DNA from: VRUE01 sp963814915
GTDB lineage: Bacteria; Actinomycetota; Thermoleophilia; Solirubrobacterales; 70-9
Length of the DNA stretch: 64,000 nt
NCBI GenBank assembly: GCA_963814915.1
Contig: CAWFEI010000009.1
Location: 62,001-126,000 of the forward strand
Direction: 5' to 3'
A program made the position numbers and the translations under genes. Positions within the stretch are counted from its first letter, which is position 1, and every line of letters starts with the position of its first letter. Shown here in pieces: positions 1 to 9,604 of this stretch. A model generated the notes under the pieces. The model had not been told where the DNA came from. It was given only the letters and a program-made list of their open reading frames with translations, and searched no databases.

Positions 1-302
1 TGGAAACCGCCGGAGTCGGTGATCAGCGCCCCCTCCCAGCCCATGAACCCGTGCAGCCCGCCGGCGGCGGCGATCCGGTCGGGCCCCGGCGAGACGAACA
101 GGTGGTACGTGTTGCCGAGGATCAGCTCGTAGCCGATCTCCGCCACCTCGCGCGACTCCAGCGAGCGCACCGTCCCCTTTGTCGCCAACGGGATGAACGC
201 CGGCGTCTTCACCTCCCCGTGCGGCGTCCGCAGCACCCCGGCCCGCGCCGCTCCATCGCGGGCCTCGATCGCGAAGTCGAGGCGAGCCGGGTCGACCCTC
301 AC
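1..302 (-). CDS. tgt: Queuine/archaeosine-type tRNA-guanine transglycosylase, N-terminal part
   Basis: Only the first 100 codons are inside the window; the gene runs off the left edge. The translation shows the Tgt N-terminal pattern: TPAFIPLATKGTV, then GNTYHLFVSPG, GGLHGFMGWEG and TDSGGFQ, the last carrying the catalytic Asp of the family. Bacterial Tgt exchanges guanine 34 for preQ1 in tRNAs that read NAY codons. The GTG start at 302 overlaps the TGA of gpmI in a GTGA tetranucleotide, which points to translational coupling. The pairing of tgt with glycolytic gpmI is positional; I see no functional link. Identity is firm even though the C-terminal zinc site cannot be seen. Confidence 0.9.
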   Translation of the reverse strand, partial: MRVDPARLDFAIEARDGAARAGVLRTPHGEVKTPAFIPLATKGTVRSLESREVAEIGYELILGNTYHLFVSPGPDRIAAAGGLHGFMGWEGALITDSGGF

Positions 303-1807
303 GCGATCAGCGACTGGCCGGTCATCGCTTCCGGCTGGGCAATGCCGAGAAGCTGCAATGCGGTCGGGGCGACATCGGCAAGGATGCCGTGCTCGCGGAG
401 CTTCAATCCCTCCGCGGTGACGATCAGCGGGACCGGGTTGAGCGAGTGGGCGGTGTTCGGCGAGCCGTCGGGCTCGAGCATGTGGTCGCAGTTGCCGTGG
501 TCGGCGGTGACTATGCAGGCGCCGCCCGTCGCCTCGACCGCGGCGAGGACGTCGCCGAGGCAGCCGTCGACCTCCTCGACCGCCTGCACGGCAGCCGGGA
601 TGACGCCGGTGTGGCCGACCATGTCGGGGTTGGCGAAGTTGATGATCCCGAACTTGAAATCTCCTCCGGACCACTGCGAGACGAAGGCGTCGGCGGCGCC
701 GCGGGCGCTCATCTGCGGCTTGTGGTCGTAGGTGGGAACGTCGCGGGGCGAGTCGATCAGACAGTGCTCCTCGCCCTCCCACTCCTCCTCGCGACCGCCG
801 TTGAAGAAGTAGGTGACGTGGGCGTACTTCTCGGTCTCGGCGACGTGCAACTGGCGCCCCCCGGCAGCGGAGACGACCTGCGCCAGGGTCGTGCTCGGGC
901 GGTCCTCGGGGAAGGCGACCGGGTATGGCCAACCCTTGCGGTAGGAGGTCATCGTGGTCAGATCCAGCGTCGGCGCCCCGGCTCGCGAGAACTGCTCGAA
1001 ACCGGGCTCGGCCAAGGCACGGGTCATCTGCCGGGCGCGGTCGGGGCGGAAGTTGATGAAGAAGGCGACGTCGCCCTCCGCCGCCCCGTCGTAGTCGCCG
1101 ATCACGGTCGGCTTGACGAACTCGTCGGTCTCCTCGCGCTCATAGCAGTCCCCGATCGCCTCCTCCGTGCCCGCCGCCTGGGAGCCGCGGGCGTGGACGA
1201 TCGCGTCGTAGGCGAGCTTGGTGCGCTCCCAGCGGGTGTCGCGATCCATCGCGTAGTAGCGGCCGCTGACCGTGCCGACCCGCCCGGCCTGACGCAGCCA
1301 GCGCTCCAGCTCGGCGAGGTAGCCGCGGCCGCCGTGGGGCAGCGTGTCGCGGCCATCGGTGAAGGCGTGGAAGACGACGTCGGGGACCCCCTCCTGCGAG
1401 GCCAGCTCGATCGTCGCCTCGATGTGCTCCCAGCCGGAGTGAACACCGCCGTCGGAGACGAGGCCGAGCAGGTGCAGGCGGCCGCGCGGGCTGCGCCGCG
1501 CCCTGTCGCAGGCGGCGAGCAGCGCCTCGTTTTCGAAGAAGCTGCCGTCGGCGATCGCGTCGTCGATCCGCGCCAGGTCCTGCTTGACGATCGCCCCGGC
1601 GCCGAGGTTGAGGTGGCCGACCTCCGAGTTCCCCATCTGCCCCTCGGGCAGCCCGACGTCGCGCCCCTGGGCCGAAAGTTCGGTGTGGGGGTACGTACTC
1701 CAGAGGCGATCGAAGACGGGCGTCTCGGCGAGAGAAATGGCGTTGCCGGGGCCCGCCGGGGCGAGCCCCCAGCCATCGAGGATGACCAAGGCAACCGGCT
1801 GGCTCAT
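299..1807 (-). CDS. gpmI: Cofactor-independent phosphoglycerate mutase
   Basis: 502 aa, normal for the 2,3-bisphosphoglycerate-independent mutase that interconverts 3- and 2-phosphoglycerate in glycolysis. It shows DGWG near residue 11 (metal-binding Asp), GNSEVGH with the phospho-accepting Ser at about 61, and the C-terminal TADHGN metal motif of the alkaline phosphatase superfamily. I place the start at the ATG giving MSQPVALVILDGWG; the open frame extends 29 codons further upstream but there it only reads across the end of tpiA. It lies 19 nt after tpiA and overlaps tgt, so it is likely part of the gap-pgk-tpiA-gpmI-tgt transcript. Confidence 0.96.
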   Translation of the reverse strand: MSQPVALVILDGWGLAPAGPGNAISLAETPVFDRLWSTYPHTELSAQGRDVGLPEGQMGNSEVGHLNLGAGAIVKQDLARIDDAIADGSFFENEALLAACDRARRSPRGRLHLLGLVSDGGVHSGWEHIEATIELASQEGVPDVVFHAFTDGRDTLPHGGRGYLAELERWLRQAGRVGTVSGRYYAMDRDTRWERTKLAYDAIVHARGSQAAGTEEAIGDCYEREETDEFVKPTVIGDYDGAAEGDVAFFINFRPDRARQMTRALAEPGFEQFSRAGAPTLDLTTMTSYRKGWPYPVAFPEDRPSTTLAQVVSAAGGRQLHVAETEKYAHVTYFFNGGREEEWEGEEHCLIDSPRDVPTYDHKPQMSARGAADAFVSQWSGGDFKFGIINFANPDMVGHTGVIPAAVQAVEEVDGCLGDVLAAVEATGGACIVTADHGNCDHMLEPDGSPNTAHSLNPVPLIVTAEGLKLREHGILADVAPTALQLLGIAQPEAMTGQSLIA

Positions 1808-1826
1808 GAGGAAACGCGTCGAGCGA

Positions 1827-2576
1827 TCATGCCGCTTCCACGATCTGTGCGAATTCTTCCGGGTCGAGGCTCGCGCCGCCGACGAGGGCGCCATCGATGT
1901 CGGGCTGCTGCATCAACTCGACGGCGTTGGCGGGCTTGACCGAGCCGCCGTAGAGGATCCGCGCCGAATCGGCGACGGCGCCGCGCTCGCGCAGCACGTC
2001 GCGGACGAAGGCGCAGGCCTCCTGGGCCTGCTCGGGCGTGGCTGTGCGGCCGGTGCCGATCGCCCAGATCGGCTCGTAGGCGACGACGATCCCGGCCAGG
2101 CCGCCGGGCTCGACCCCGGCCAGATCGGCCTCGAGTTGGCTCTCGAGGACGCCTTTGGTCTGGTCGGCGTCGCGCGCCTCGGCGCTCTCGCCGATGCAGA
2201 GGATCGGCTCCAGCCCGGCCGCCAGCGCGGCTGGCAGCTTGCGCGCCAGCGCCTCGTCGGTCTCGTTGAAGTACCGGCGCCGCTCGGAGTGGCCGAGGAC
2301 GACGGCGTCGACGTCGGCCTCGATCAGCATCGGCGCCGAGATCTCGCCCGTGAAGGCACCCGAGCCCTCCTCGTGCATGTTCTGGGCCGCGACGCGCACG
2401 GCGCTGCCGCGCGAGCGCTCGACCACCTCGTTCAGCGCCAGGAAGGGCGGGCAGATGACGACGTCGTTCTGGGTCGCCGCGATCCGCGGAAGCAGCGTGT
2501 CGACGAAGGCCGCAGCCTCGGCGATCGTCTTGTGCATCTTCCAGTTGGCGGCGATATACGGGGTGCGCTCATGCAT
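1827..2576 (-). CDS. tpiA: Triosephosphate isomerase
   Basis: 249 aa TIM barrel interconverting dihydroxyacetone phosphate and glyceraldehyde 3-phosphate. NWKMH at residues 11-15 gives the active-site Asn and Lys, VVLGHSERR gives the electrophilic His, and AYEPIWAIGTG gives the catalytic Glu with the start of the phosphate-gripping loop. Start codon and length fit the family. The ATG lies inside the last codons of pgk (8 nt overlap), so translation of the two is probably coupled. Confidence 0.97.
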   Translation of the reverse strand: MHERTPYIAANWKMHKTIAEAAAFVDTLLPRIAATQNDVVICPPFLALNEVVERSRGSAVRVAAQNMHEEGSGAFTGEISAPMLIEADVDAVVLGHSERRRYFNETDEALARKLPAALAAGLEPILCIGESAEARDADQTKGVLESQLEADLAGVEPGGLAGIVVAYEPIWAIGTGRTATPEQAQEACAFVRDVLRERGAVADSARILYGGSVKPANAVELMQQPDIDGALVGGASLDPEEFAQIVEAA

Positions 2577-3756
2577 CGCTCAGCGCCTCCACCCCGGGCA
2601 GCTTCTTTCCCTCCAGCAGCTCCAACGACGCCCCTCCTCCGGTCGACACCCAGTTCACTCTGTCGGCAAGCTCGAATTTGTGCAGAGCGGCGACCGAGTC
2701 GCCGCCGCCGACCACGGTCGTGCCCGGCGCGGCGGCGACGGCCTCGGCGACCGCGCGGGTTCCGGCGGCAAACGGCTCCAGCTCGAAGGCGCCCATCGGC
2801 CCGTTCCAGAGCACCGTGCCGGCCGTGGCGATCCGTTCGGCATAGGCGGAGGCCGTGCGCGGACCGACGTCGAGCCCCATCCAGCCGTCTGGCACCTCGA
2901 CCTCGTCGCTCTCGCGCCGCTCGGTGGCCGCGTCGAAGCTCTCGCCGAGGACCAGGTCGACGGGCAGCAGCAGCTCGCAAGCCGAGGCCTCCGCTTGGCG
3001 CAGCGCTTCCTCGGCGAGCTTCACGCCCTCCTCCTCGACCAGCGAGCTCCCGGTCGAGATGCCCTGGGCACGAAAGAAGCTGAAGCACATCGCGCCGCCG
3101 ATCAGGATGCTGTCGGCGACATCGAGAAAGCGGTCGATGACGCCGACCTTGTCGCTCACCTTGGCGCCGCCGAGGACGACGACCAGCGGCCGGGACGGCG
3201 AGTCCACCACCGCGGTCAGCTCGGTGACCTCCTTCTCCAGCAGCAGCCCGGCATAGCCCGGCAGGAGATGAGCGACCCCCTCGGTGCTGGCGTGCGCCCG
3301 ATGCGCGGCCCCGAAGGCATCGTTGACGTAGAGGTCGGCCAGGCCGGCGAGGGACTCGGCGAGCGCGGGGTCGTTCTCGGTCTCGCCGGGCTCGTAGCGG
3401 GCGTTCTCGAGCAGCAGCACCTCACCGGGACCGAGCCCGGCGGCCAGTGCCTCGACGTCCTCGCCGACCACGGCCGGCGCCTGCTTCACCTCGGCGCCGA
3501 GCAGCTCGGCCAAGCGCTCCCCGACGGGCTTCATCGAGAGTGCCGGGTCCGCCTCGCCCTTCGGCCGCCCGAGGTGGGAGACGAGGACCAGGGCGGCGCC
3601 GCGCTCGCGCAGCGCTTCGATCGTCGGCAGCGCCGCGCGGATCCGGGTGTCGTCGGCAACGCGCCCGCCTTCGAGCGGCACGTTGAAGTCGACCCGGACC
3701 AGCGCTCGCCGCCCGCCGACCTCGGCGTCGCGGACGCTCGCCTTGGCGAAGCTCAC
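2569..3756 (-). CDS. pgk: Phosphoglycerate kinase
   Basis: 395 aa enzyme making ATP from 1,3-bisphosphoglycerate. VRVDFNVPLEGG near the N-terminus is the substrate-binding signature; GGAKVSDKVGVI and the C-terminal GGGDSVAALHKF stretch belong to the nucleotide-binding domain. The frame opens 13 codons earlier inside the end of gap, but I prefer the GTG at 3756 because GAGGA lies just upstream at normal spacing and the protein then begins MSFAKASVRD like other family members. It sits 19 nt after gap and overlaps tpiA. Confidence 0.95.
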   Translation of the reverse strand: MSFAKASVRDAEVGGRRALVRVDFNVPLEGGRVADDTRIRAALPTIEALRERGAALVLVSHLGRPKGEADPALSMKPVGERLAELLGAEVKQAPAVVGEDVEALAAGLGPGEVLLLENARYEPGETENDPALAESLAGLADLYVNDAFGAAHRAHASTEGVAHLLPGYAGLLLEKEVTELTAVVDSPSRPLVVVLGGAKVSDKVGVIDRFLDVADSILIGGAMCFSFFRAQGISTGSSLVEEEGVKLAEEALRQAEASACELLLPVDLVLGESFDAATERRESDEVEVPDGWMGLDVGPRTASAYAERIATAGTVLWNGPMGAFELEPFAAGTRAVAEAVAAAPGTTVVGGGDSVAALHKFELADRVNWVSTGGGASLELLEGKKLPGVEALSDA

Positions 3757-3775
3757 GGCGTCCTCGTCGACGCGC

Positions 3776-4780
<1,005 letters not shown>

Positions 4781-4822
4781 GAAGTCATGTCCTCCTGAAT
4801 CGATTCGTTGTCGTGTCCGAGG

Positions 4823-5185
4823 CTAGTCACTGCCGATCGTCACCTCGATTTCGTACCCGTCCGGATCCTGCAGGAATGCAGAGTAAGAGCCGGAGCCGTA
4901 GGAGCTGCGCTCGCCCGGCTCCCCGACGGCCTTGCCGCCCGCCCCGACGCCCTGTTCCCAGGCCGCCTTGACCGCGACGAGGCCCAATCCCGAGAAGCTG
5001 AGCAGGCCGAAGCCGGGCTTCGGGGGATGATGGGCGGAGACGAAGAAGACCGGCTTTGCGATGCCCCAGCCGATCGTCTCGTCCTGCTCGAAATGGCGCC
5101 GCCAGCCAAGCGGCGCGAGCAACGCGTCGTAGAAGGACGCGCTCCGCTCAAGGTCGGAGACCTCCAAAAGAACATGGTGGAGCAT
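4823..5185 (-). CDS. VOC-superfamily (glyoxalase-like) protein
   Basis: 120 aa with the beta-alpha-beta-beta-beta pattern of the vicinal oxygen chelate fold: N-terminal LHHVLLEVSDLERSASFYDA and C-terminal FLQDPDGYEIEVTI. The family includes glyoxalases, dioxygenases and antibiotic-resistance proteins; conserved His and Glu at the ends could bind a metal, but the substrate cannot be deduced. The gene stands alone between gap and the ABC-2 permease. Fold assignment is firm, function unknown. Confidence 0.75.
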   Translation of the reverse strand: MLHHVLLEVSDLERSASFYDALLAPLGWRRHFEQDETIGWGIAKPVFFVSAHHPPKPGFGLLSFSGLGLVAVKAAWEQGVGAGGKAVGEPGERSSYGSGSYSAFLQDPDGYEIEVTIGSD

Positions 5186-5214
5186 CGGGCTCGGGAGGCT
5201 ATATGGGCGGGTGG

Positions 5215-5976
5215 TCAGCCGCTGCGCGGGGTCCAGCGGAAGTAGCGCACCGCAAGCAGGGCGCCGACGGCGCCCCAGACGGCGACGACCGCGAGGTTGT
5301 CCCAGGAGACGGCGGCGCCCCCGGCGGGCACGTAGGCGTCGAAGAACGCCTCGAAGAAGTGGCGGATCGGGAACGCGTCGGCGAAGTGGATGACGCCGCT
5401 GGGCAGCTGGTCGTCGGGGATGAAGACGCCGGAAAGGAAGTAGAGCGGCAGGAGCAGCGCGTTGACGATCGGCGCGGCGGCGTCCTGCGAAGGGATCGCC
5501 GCGGTCAGGGCGATGCCGAGGCAGCAGAACGCGGCTGCGCCGACGACGAGAGTGACGACGATCGCCGGCAACCGGTCCCAGGGGATCGCGACGCCGTAGG
5601 CGAGGCGCCCCAGCGCGGCGAGCAGGACCAGCATCATCAGGGCGACGACGATCGAGTTGCCGATGCGCCCACCGATGAACACCCAGGGCGGCATCGGCGT
5701 TCCACGGCCGCGCTTCAGGCGCCCGTCCTCGCGGGCGATCACCAGCGACATCGCCAGCGACTGCATCGTCGCCGAGATCACCGAGAGGGTGATGATCGCC
5801 GGGACGTAGTAGGTGGTCGTCTTGATCCCGCCGCGCACGTCGACGGTCTGGTCGCCGAAGACGGTGGCGAAGATCAGCAGCAGGATCACCGGGAAGCCGA
5901 CCGTGAAGAAGACCGACGCGGGATTGCGCCAGAAGGCCTTCTGGTCGAAGCGGAACTGGTGCCAGACGAGGCTCAT
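5215..5976 (-). CDS. ABC-2 type transporter permease
   Basis: 253 aa with about six hydrophobic segments and the ABC-2 exporter layout (FWRNPASVFFTVGFPVILLLIF at the first span, PLYFLSGVFIPDDQLP late in the protein, the usual conserved exporter loop). It forms the membrane half of an exporter with the ATPase encoded immediately upstream; the ATPase stop and this start overlap in ATGA. Relatives export drugs, lipids or polysaccharides; nothing here fixes the substrate. Confidence 0.85.
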   Translation of the reverse strand: MSLVWHQFRFDQKAFWRNPASVFFTVGFPVILLLIFATVFGDQTVDVRGGIKTTTYYVPAIITLSVISATMQSLAMSLVIAREDGRLKRGRGTPMPPWVFIGGRIGNSIVVALMMLVLLAALGRLAYGVAIPWDRLPAIVVTLVVGAAAFCCLGIALTAAIPSQDAAAPIVNALLLPLYFLSGVFIPDDQLPSGVIHFADAFPIRHFFEAFFDAYVPAGGAAVSWDNLAVVAVWGAVGALLAVRYFRWTPRSG

Positions 5977-6833
5977 TGCTGTTCGGTCAACTCCAGGTAG
6001 ACGTCCTCGAGAGAGGGCCTTGCCACCTCGAGACCCTCCAGGTCCCTGCCCTCGGCCAGCGCCTTGCCGGTCAGCTCGTTCAACGTCCGCACCGGCGTCT
6101 TCGTCTCCAGCTCGACCTCGCGCCCGTTCTCGCGATAGCTGATCCGCGCCGGGCGGCTCTCGCGGTCGCCGAGGTCCTCCGGGGTGCCGCGGGCGACGAT
6201 CTCACCGGCGGCGATGATCGTCACCCGATCGGCGAGGCGCTGCGCCTCGTCCATGTAGTGGGTGGTGAGGAAGACGGTCTTGCCCAGCTCGCGCAACCCG
6301 GCGATCGTCTCCCAGGCCTGCCGCCGCGCCGAGGGGTCGAAGCCGGTCGTCGGCTCGTCGAGGAAGAGCAGCTCGGGGTCGCCGATCAGCGCCATGCCGA
6401 CGTCGAGGCGGCGCTGCTGCCCGCCCGACAGTGAGCTGGCGCGGGCGTCCGCCTTGCCGGCCAGGCCGACCAGCTCGATCGTCTCGTCGATCGGACGCGG
6501 CGCCGCGTAGTAGCCGGCGTAGAGGGCCAAAGACTCTCGCACCGTCAAATAGGGGTCGAGGCGGCAGGTCTGCAGGACGATCCCGATCCGCTCGCGCCAG
6601 CGCCGCCCGGCCCGTTCGGGGTCCTCGCCGAGCACGCTGACCTCGCCACCGTTGCGCTTGCGGTAGCCCTCGAGGATCTCGACCGTGGACGTCTTGCCCG
6701 CTCCGTTGGGGCCGAGGAAGGCGAAGACCTCGCCGCGGCGCACCTCGAGGTCGATTCCGCGAACGGCCTCGATGTCGCCGTAGCTCTTGCGCAGGCCACG
6801 GATCGAGATGACCGTCTGTTGTTCGTCGGACAA
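5973..6833 (-). CDS. ABC transporter ATP-binding protein (ABC-2 exporter type)
   Basis: 286 aa. Walker A GPNGAGKT at 41-48, ABC signature LSGGQQRRLD, Walker B LLFLDEPTTGFD and H-loop LTTHYMDE, followed by the roughly 70-residue C-terminal extension common in DrrA-like drug and lipid exporters. The start is a TTG; no in-frame ATG or GTG precedes the ABC core at a better place. It pairs with the downstream permease through a 4-nt overlap. Together they occupy the position between rapZ and gap where many actinobacteria carry yvcK and whiA. Confidence 0.9.
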   Translation of the reverse strand: MSDEQQTVISIRGLRKSYGDIEAVRGIDLEVRRGEVFAFLGPNGAGKTSTVEILEGYRKRNGGEVSVLGEDPERAGRRWRERIGIVLQTCRLDPYLTVRESLALYAGYYAAPRPIDETIELVGLAGKADARASSLSGGQQRRLDVGMALIGDPELLFLDEPTTGFDPSARRQAWETIAGLRELGKTVFLTTHYMDEAQRLADRVTIIAAGEIVARGTPEDLGDRESRPARISYRENGREVELETKTPVRTLNELTGKALAEGRDLEGLEVARPSLEDVYLELTEQQ

Positions 6834-6865
6834 AGCCGACGCAGTCTATGAAGCCGGCGCCGCCG

Positions 6866-7744
6866 TCAGGTCTCGAGGTCGCGGTGCTTGACCCGCACGA
6901 CGACTCCCTCGCGGCCCTCGAGGGCACGGCGGATGCGATCGGCGACGGTCACCGAGCGGTGCTTGCCGCCGGTGCACCCGATCGCGATCGTCAGGTGGCT
7001 CTTGCCCTCGGCGACGTAGGCCGGGACGAGGAACTCGAGCAGCGGCAGCAGCCGGCCGTAGAACTCGCCCGCCTGGGTGCCGGACTCGACGTAGGCGCGC
7101 ACCTCCTCGTCAAGCCCGGTCTGCGGGCGCAGCTCATCGACGTAGTGGGGATTGGGCAGGAAGCGGACGTCGAGGGTCAGGTCGGCGTCGCGCGGCGGGC
7201 CGTTCTTGAAGCCGAAGGTCAGCAGGGTCAGGGCGAGCTTGGCCGTGTCGTGGCTGTCGAGCATCTCCTCGGCGATCCGCCGCCGCAGCTCCCCTCCGGT
7301 CGAGCCGCTGGTGTCCATGACCACGTCGGCACGGGCCCGCAGCGGCGCCAGCAGCTCGCGCTCGGCGCGGATGCCCTCGACGATCCTGCCCTCGGGCGCG
7401 AGCGGGTGGCGGCGGCGGGTCTCCTTGTAGCGGTCGAGCAGGGTCTCCTCGTCGGCCTCGAGGAAGAGCAGCTGCGGCTTGAGGCCGTCGGCAGCGAGCT
7501 CGTCGAGCACCTGGATCAGATCGTCGAAGTAGTCGCCGCCGCGCACGTCGGAGACGACGGCCGCCCGCTCGACGCCGCTGCCCTCGTGGCGGAAGAGCTC
7601 GCCGAGGCTCTCGATCATCTTCGGCGGCAGGTTGTCGACGCAGAAGTAGCCGCCGTCCTCGAAGGCGGCGATCGCCTCCGACTTGCCCGCGCCGGAGTGC
7701 CCGGTGATGAGGACCAGGTCGACTCCCTCTTTCAAGCTAGCCAC
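6866..7744 (-). CDS. rapZ: RapZ/YvcJ-family nucleotide-binding protein
   Basis: 292 aa. N-terminal P-loop GHSGAGKS at 15-22 and the C-terminal signature IAIGCTGGKHRSV are diagnostic. In E. coli RapZ controls amino-sugar metabolism through small RNAs; in Gram-positives the protein has GTPase/ATPase activity and its role is less clear. The GTG start overlaps the uvrC stop by 8 nt, matching the conserved uvrC-rapZ order. yvcK and whiA, its usual next neighbours, are absent. Confidence 0.93.
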   Translation of the reverse strand: MASLKEGVDLVLITGHSGAGKSEAIAAFEDGGYFCVDNLPPKMIESLGELFRHEGSGVERAAVVSDVRGGDYFDDLIQVLDELAADGLKPQLLFLEADEETLLDRYKETRRRHPLAPEGRIVEGIRAERELLAPLRARADVVMDTSGSTGGELRRRIAEEMLDSHDTAKLALTLLTFGFKNGPPRDADLTLDVRFLPNPHYVDELRPQTGLDEEVRAYVESGTQAGEFYGRLLPLLEFLVPAYVAEGKSHLTIAIGCTGGKHRSVTVADRIRRALEGREGVVVRVKHRDLET

Positions 7745-9578
7745 CCGTCCTGTGCAGTTGCTCGTGGATCTCCCGCGCCAGCTTGCCGGGCACGCCCGGG
7801 ACCGACTCGAGCTCCTCGCGGCTGGCGGCGAGGAAGCGCTCCGGCGTGCCGAAGTGCTTGAGGAAGGCCCGCTTGCGGGCCGGCCCGACGCCCTTCAGGC
7901 CGTCGAGCACCGAGCCGGTCATCGCCCTGTCGCGGCGGCCGCGGTGATGGTCGATCGCGAACCGGTGCGCCTCGTCGCGGACGCGCTGCAGGAGCTTCAA
8001 GGCCTCCGACTCGGCCGCCAGGTCGATCGGCGCCGGGCGGCCGGGAACGAAGACCTCCTCCTCGCGCTTGGCCAGCGAGACGACCGTGACGCCGCGCTCG
8101 ACGAAAGGCCCGAGCGCGCGCATGGCGGCGGCCAGCTGCCCCTTGCCGCCATCGACGACGAGCAGCGAGGGAAGGGTGGCGAAGCTCTCGTCGCGCTTTC
8201 CGTCGTGCGGGGAGAGATCGGCCTGCTCCAGATGGCGGCTGACGCGGCGTTCGAGCACCTCCTGCATGGAAGCGAAGTCGTCGGACCCCTTGCTGCGCTC
8301 GCCGCGCACGCGGAAGCGGCGGTAGTCGGACTTCTTCGTCGCGCCACCCTCGAAAACGACCATCGAGGCGACGGTGTGCTCGCCGCCGAGGTTGGAAATG
8401 TCGAATCCCTCGATGCGGATCGGCAGCTCCTCCATATCCAGCGCCGCGCGCAGGTCGGCGAGCGAGTCGACGCGGCGCTGGCGGCCGTGCTCGCGGCGCA
8501 GCCGGTCCTGGTCGAGGGCGAGGCGGGCGTTGCGCTCGGCCAGCTCACGCAGGCGCCGCTTGTCGCCCCGTTCGGCGACCCGCACCTCGACCGGCGAGCC
8601 GCGCCGCTCCCCGAGAGCGGCCGCGAGCAACTCGGCGCGCTCGCGCAGGTAGGGCCCGACGACGATCGTCCGCGGCATCGCCGGCGAGGCTGAGTAGTAC
8701 TGGCCGATGAACTCCTCGGCGACCTCGGCCAGGTCGCGTTCGGCCTGGTTGTCGAGGTAGAAGCTCTGCCGCTCGGCAAGGATGCCGTCGCGGACCTGGA
8801 AGACCTGGGCGTTGGCGTCGGCGCCCTCGGTCGCGACCCCGATCAGGTCGGCGGTGCCGACCGAGCCGCCGGCGACGCGCTGGCGCTCGAACAGCGACTG
8901 GATCGCCTTGAGCCGGTCGCGATGCACGGCGGCGCGCTCGAATTCCCGCGCGGCGGCGGCCTCGTCCATCTTCTCCTGCTCGTCGGCCTCGACCCGCCGG
9001 TAGCGGCCGGAGAGGAAGTCGACGATCGCCTCGATGTTGCGCCGGTACTCGTCCTTGCTGACGTACCCGACGCAGGGCGCCCCGCAGCGCTTGATGTAGT
9101 AGTCGAGGCAGGGGCTGCCCGAGCGGCGCCCGGGCTCGACCCCCTCGCAGGTGCGGAACTGGAACAGCTTGCCGAGCAGGTCAAGCGTCTCGCGCACGCG
9201 CTTGGCGCTGGAGAACGGGCCGAAGTAGGCGCGGCCGGCGCGGTGCTTCTCGCGGGTGAAGTAGACGCGCGGGTAATCCTCGTCGAGGCTGACCGCGACG
9301 TAGGGGTAGGACTTATCGTCGCGCAGACGGATGTTGAAGTGCGGCCGGTGGCGCTTGATGAAGCTCTGCTCGGCGAGCAGCGCCTCCGCCTCGTTGGCGG
9401 TGACCAGGGTGTCGATGCGGTCGATGCGCGAGGTCAGACGGGCGTTGCCGCCGGTGAAGTGCGACGCGACGCGCTTGCGGATCGAGCGCGCCTTGCCGAC
9501 ATAGAGCAGCGCCCCGTCGTCGCCGTAAAAGAGGTAGACGCCGGGGGCGTCGGGGAGTTCACGGATCCGTTCGTCCAC
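7737..9578 (-). CDS. uvrC: Excinuclease ABC subunit C
   Basis: 613 aa dual-incision nuclease of nucleotide excision repair. The GIY-YIG domain is at the N-terminus (GVYLF near 13-17, LLYVGKA), followed by a UvrB-interacting segment (EQEKMDEAAAAREFERAAVH), the RNase H-like endonuclease domain (FDISNLGGEHTVASMVVF) and C-terminal HhH motifs (GVGPARKRAFLKHFG). I chose the GTG giving VDERIRELPDAPGVYLF. No Shine-Dalgarno is visible, but TACCCT ends 8 nt before the codon, consistent with a leaderless mRNA. Confidence 0.95.
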   Translation of the reverse strand: MDERIRELPDAPGVYLFYGDDGALLYVGKARSIRKRVASHFTGGNARLTSRIDRIDTLVTANEAEALLAEQSFIKRHRPHFNIRLRDDKSYPYVAVSLDEDYPRVYFTREKHRAGRAYFGPFSSAKRVRETLDLLGKLFQFRTCEGVEPGRRSGSPCLDYYIKRCGAPCVGYVSKDEYRRNIEAIVDFLSGRYRRVEADEQEKMDEAAAAREFERAAVHRDRLKAIQSLFERQRVAGGSVGTADLIGVATEGADANAQVFQVRDGILAERQSFYLDNQAERDLAEVAEEFIGQYYSASPAMPRTIVVGPYLRERAELLAAALGERRGSPVEVRVAERGDKRRLRELAERNARLALDQDRLRREHGRQRRVDSLADLRAALDMEELPIRIEGFDISNLGGEHTVASMVVFEGGATKKSDYRRFRVRGERSKGSDDFASMQEVLERRVSRHLEQADLSPHDGKRDESFATLPSLLVVDGGKGQLAAAMRALGPFVERGVTVVSLAKREEEVFVPGRPAPIDLAAESEALKLLQRVRDEAHRFAIDHHRGRRDRAMTGSVLDGLKGVGPARKRAFLKHFGTPERFLAASREELESVPGVPGKLAREIHEQLHRTGG

Positions 9579-9585
9579 GCGATAA

Positions 9586-9595
9586 AGGGTAGGCT
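9586..9595. promoter_or_regulatory. Candidate bidirectional promoter between uvrC and the crotonase gene
   Basis: The two divergent start codons are only 26 bp apart. The 10-mer AGGGTAGGCT reads as TAGGCT toward the crotonase gene and as TACCCT toward uvrC, the two boxes sharing the central TA. Each is 8-10 nt from its start codon, so both transcripts would begin at or just before the first codon. Confidence 0.5.
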
Positions 9596-9604
9596 GCGGG
9601 CCGA

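Noticed and set aside
389..1939. 516-codon open frame antisense to gpmI
   Set aside because: Shadow of the mutase; no recognisable motif and no start context.
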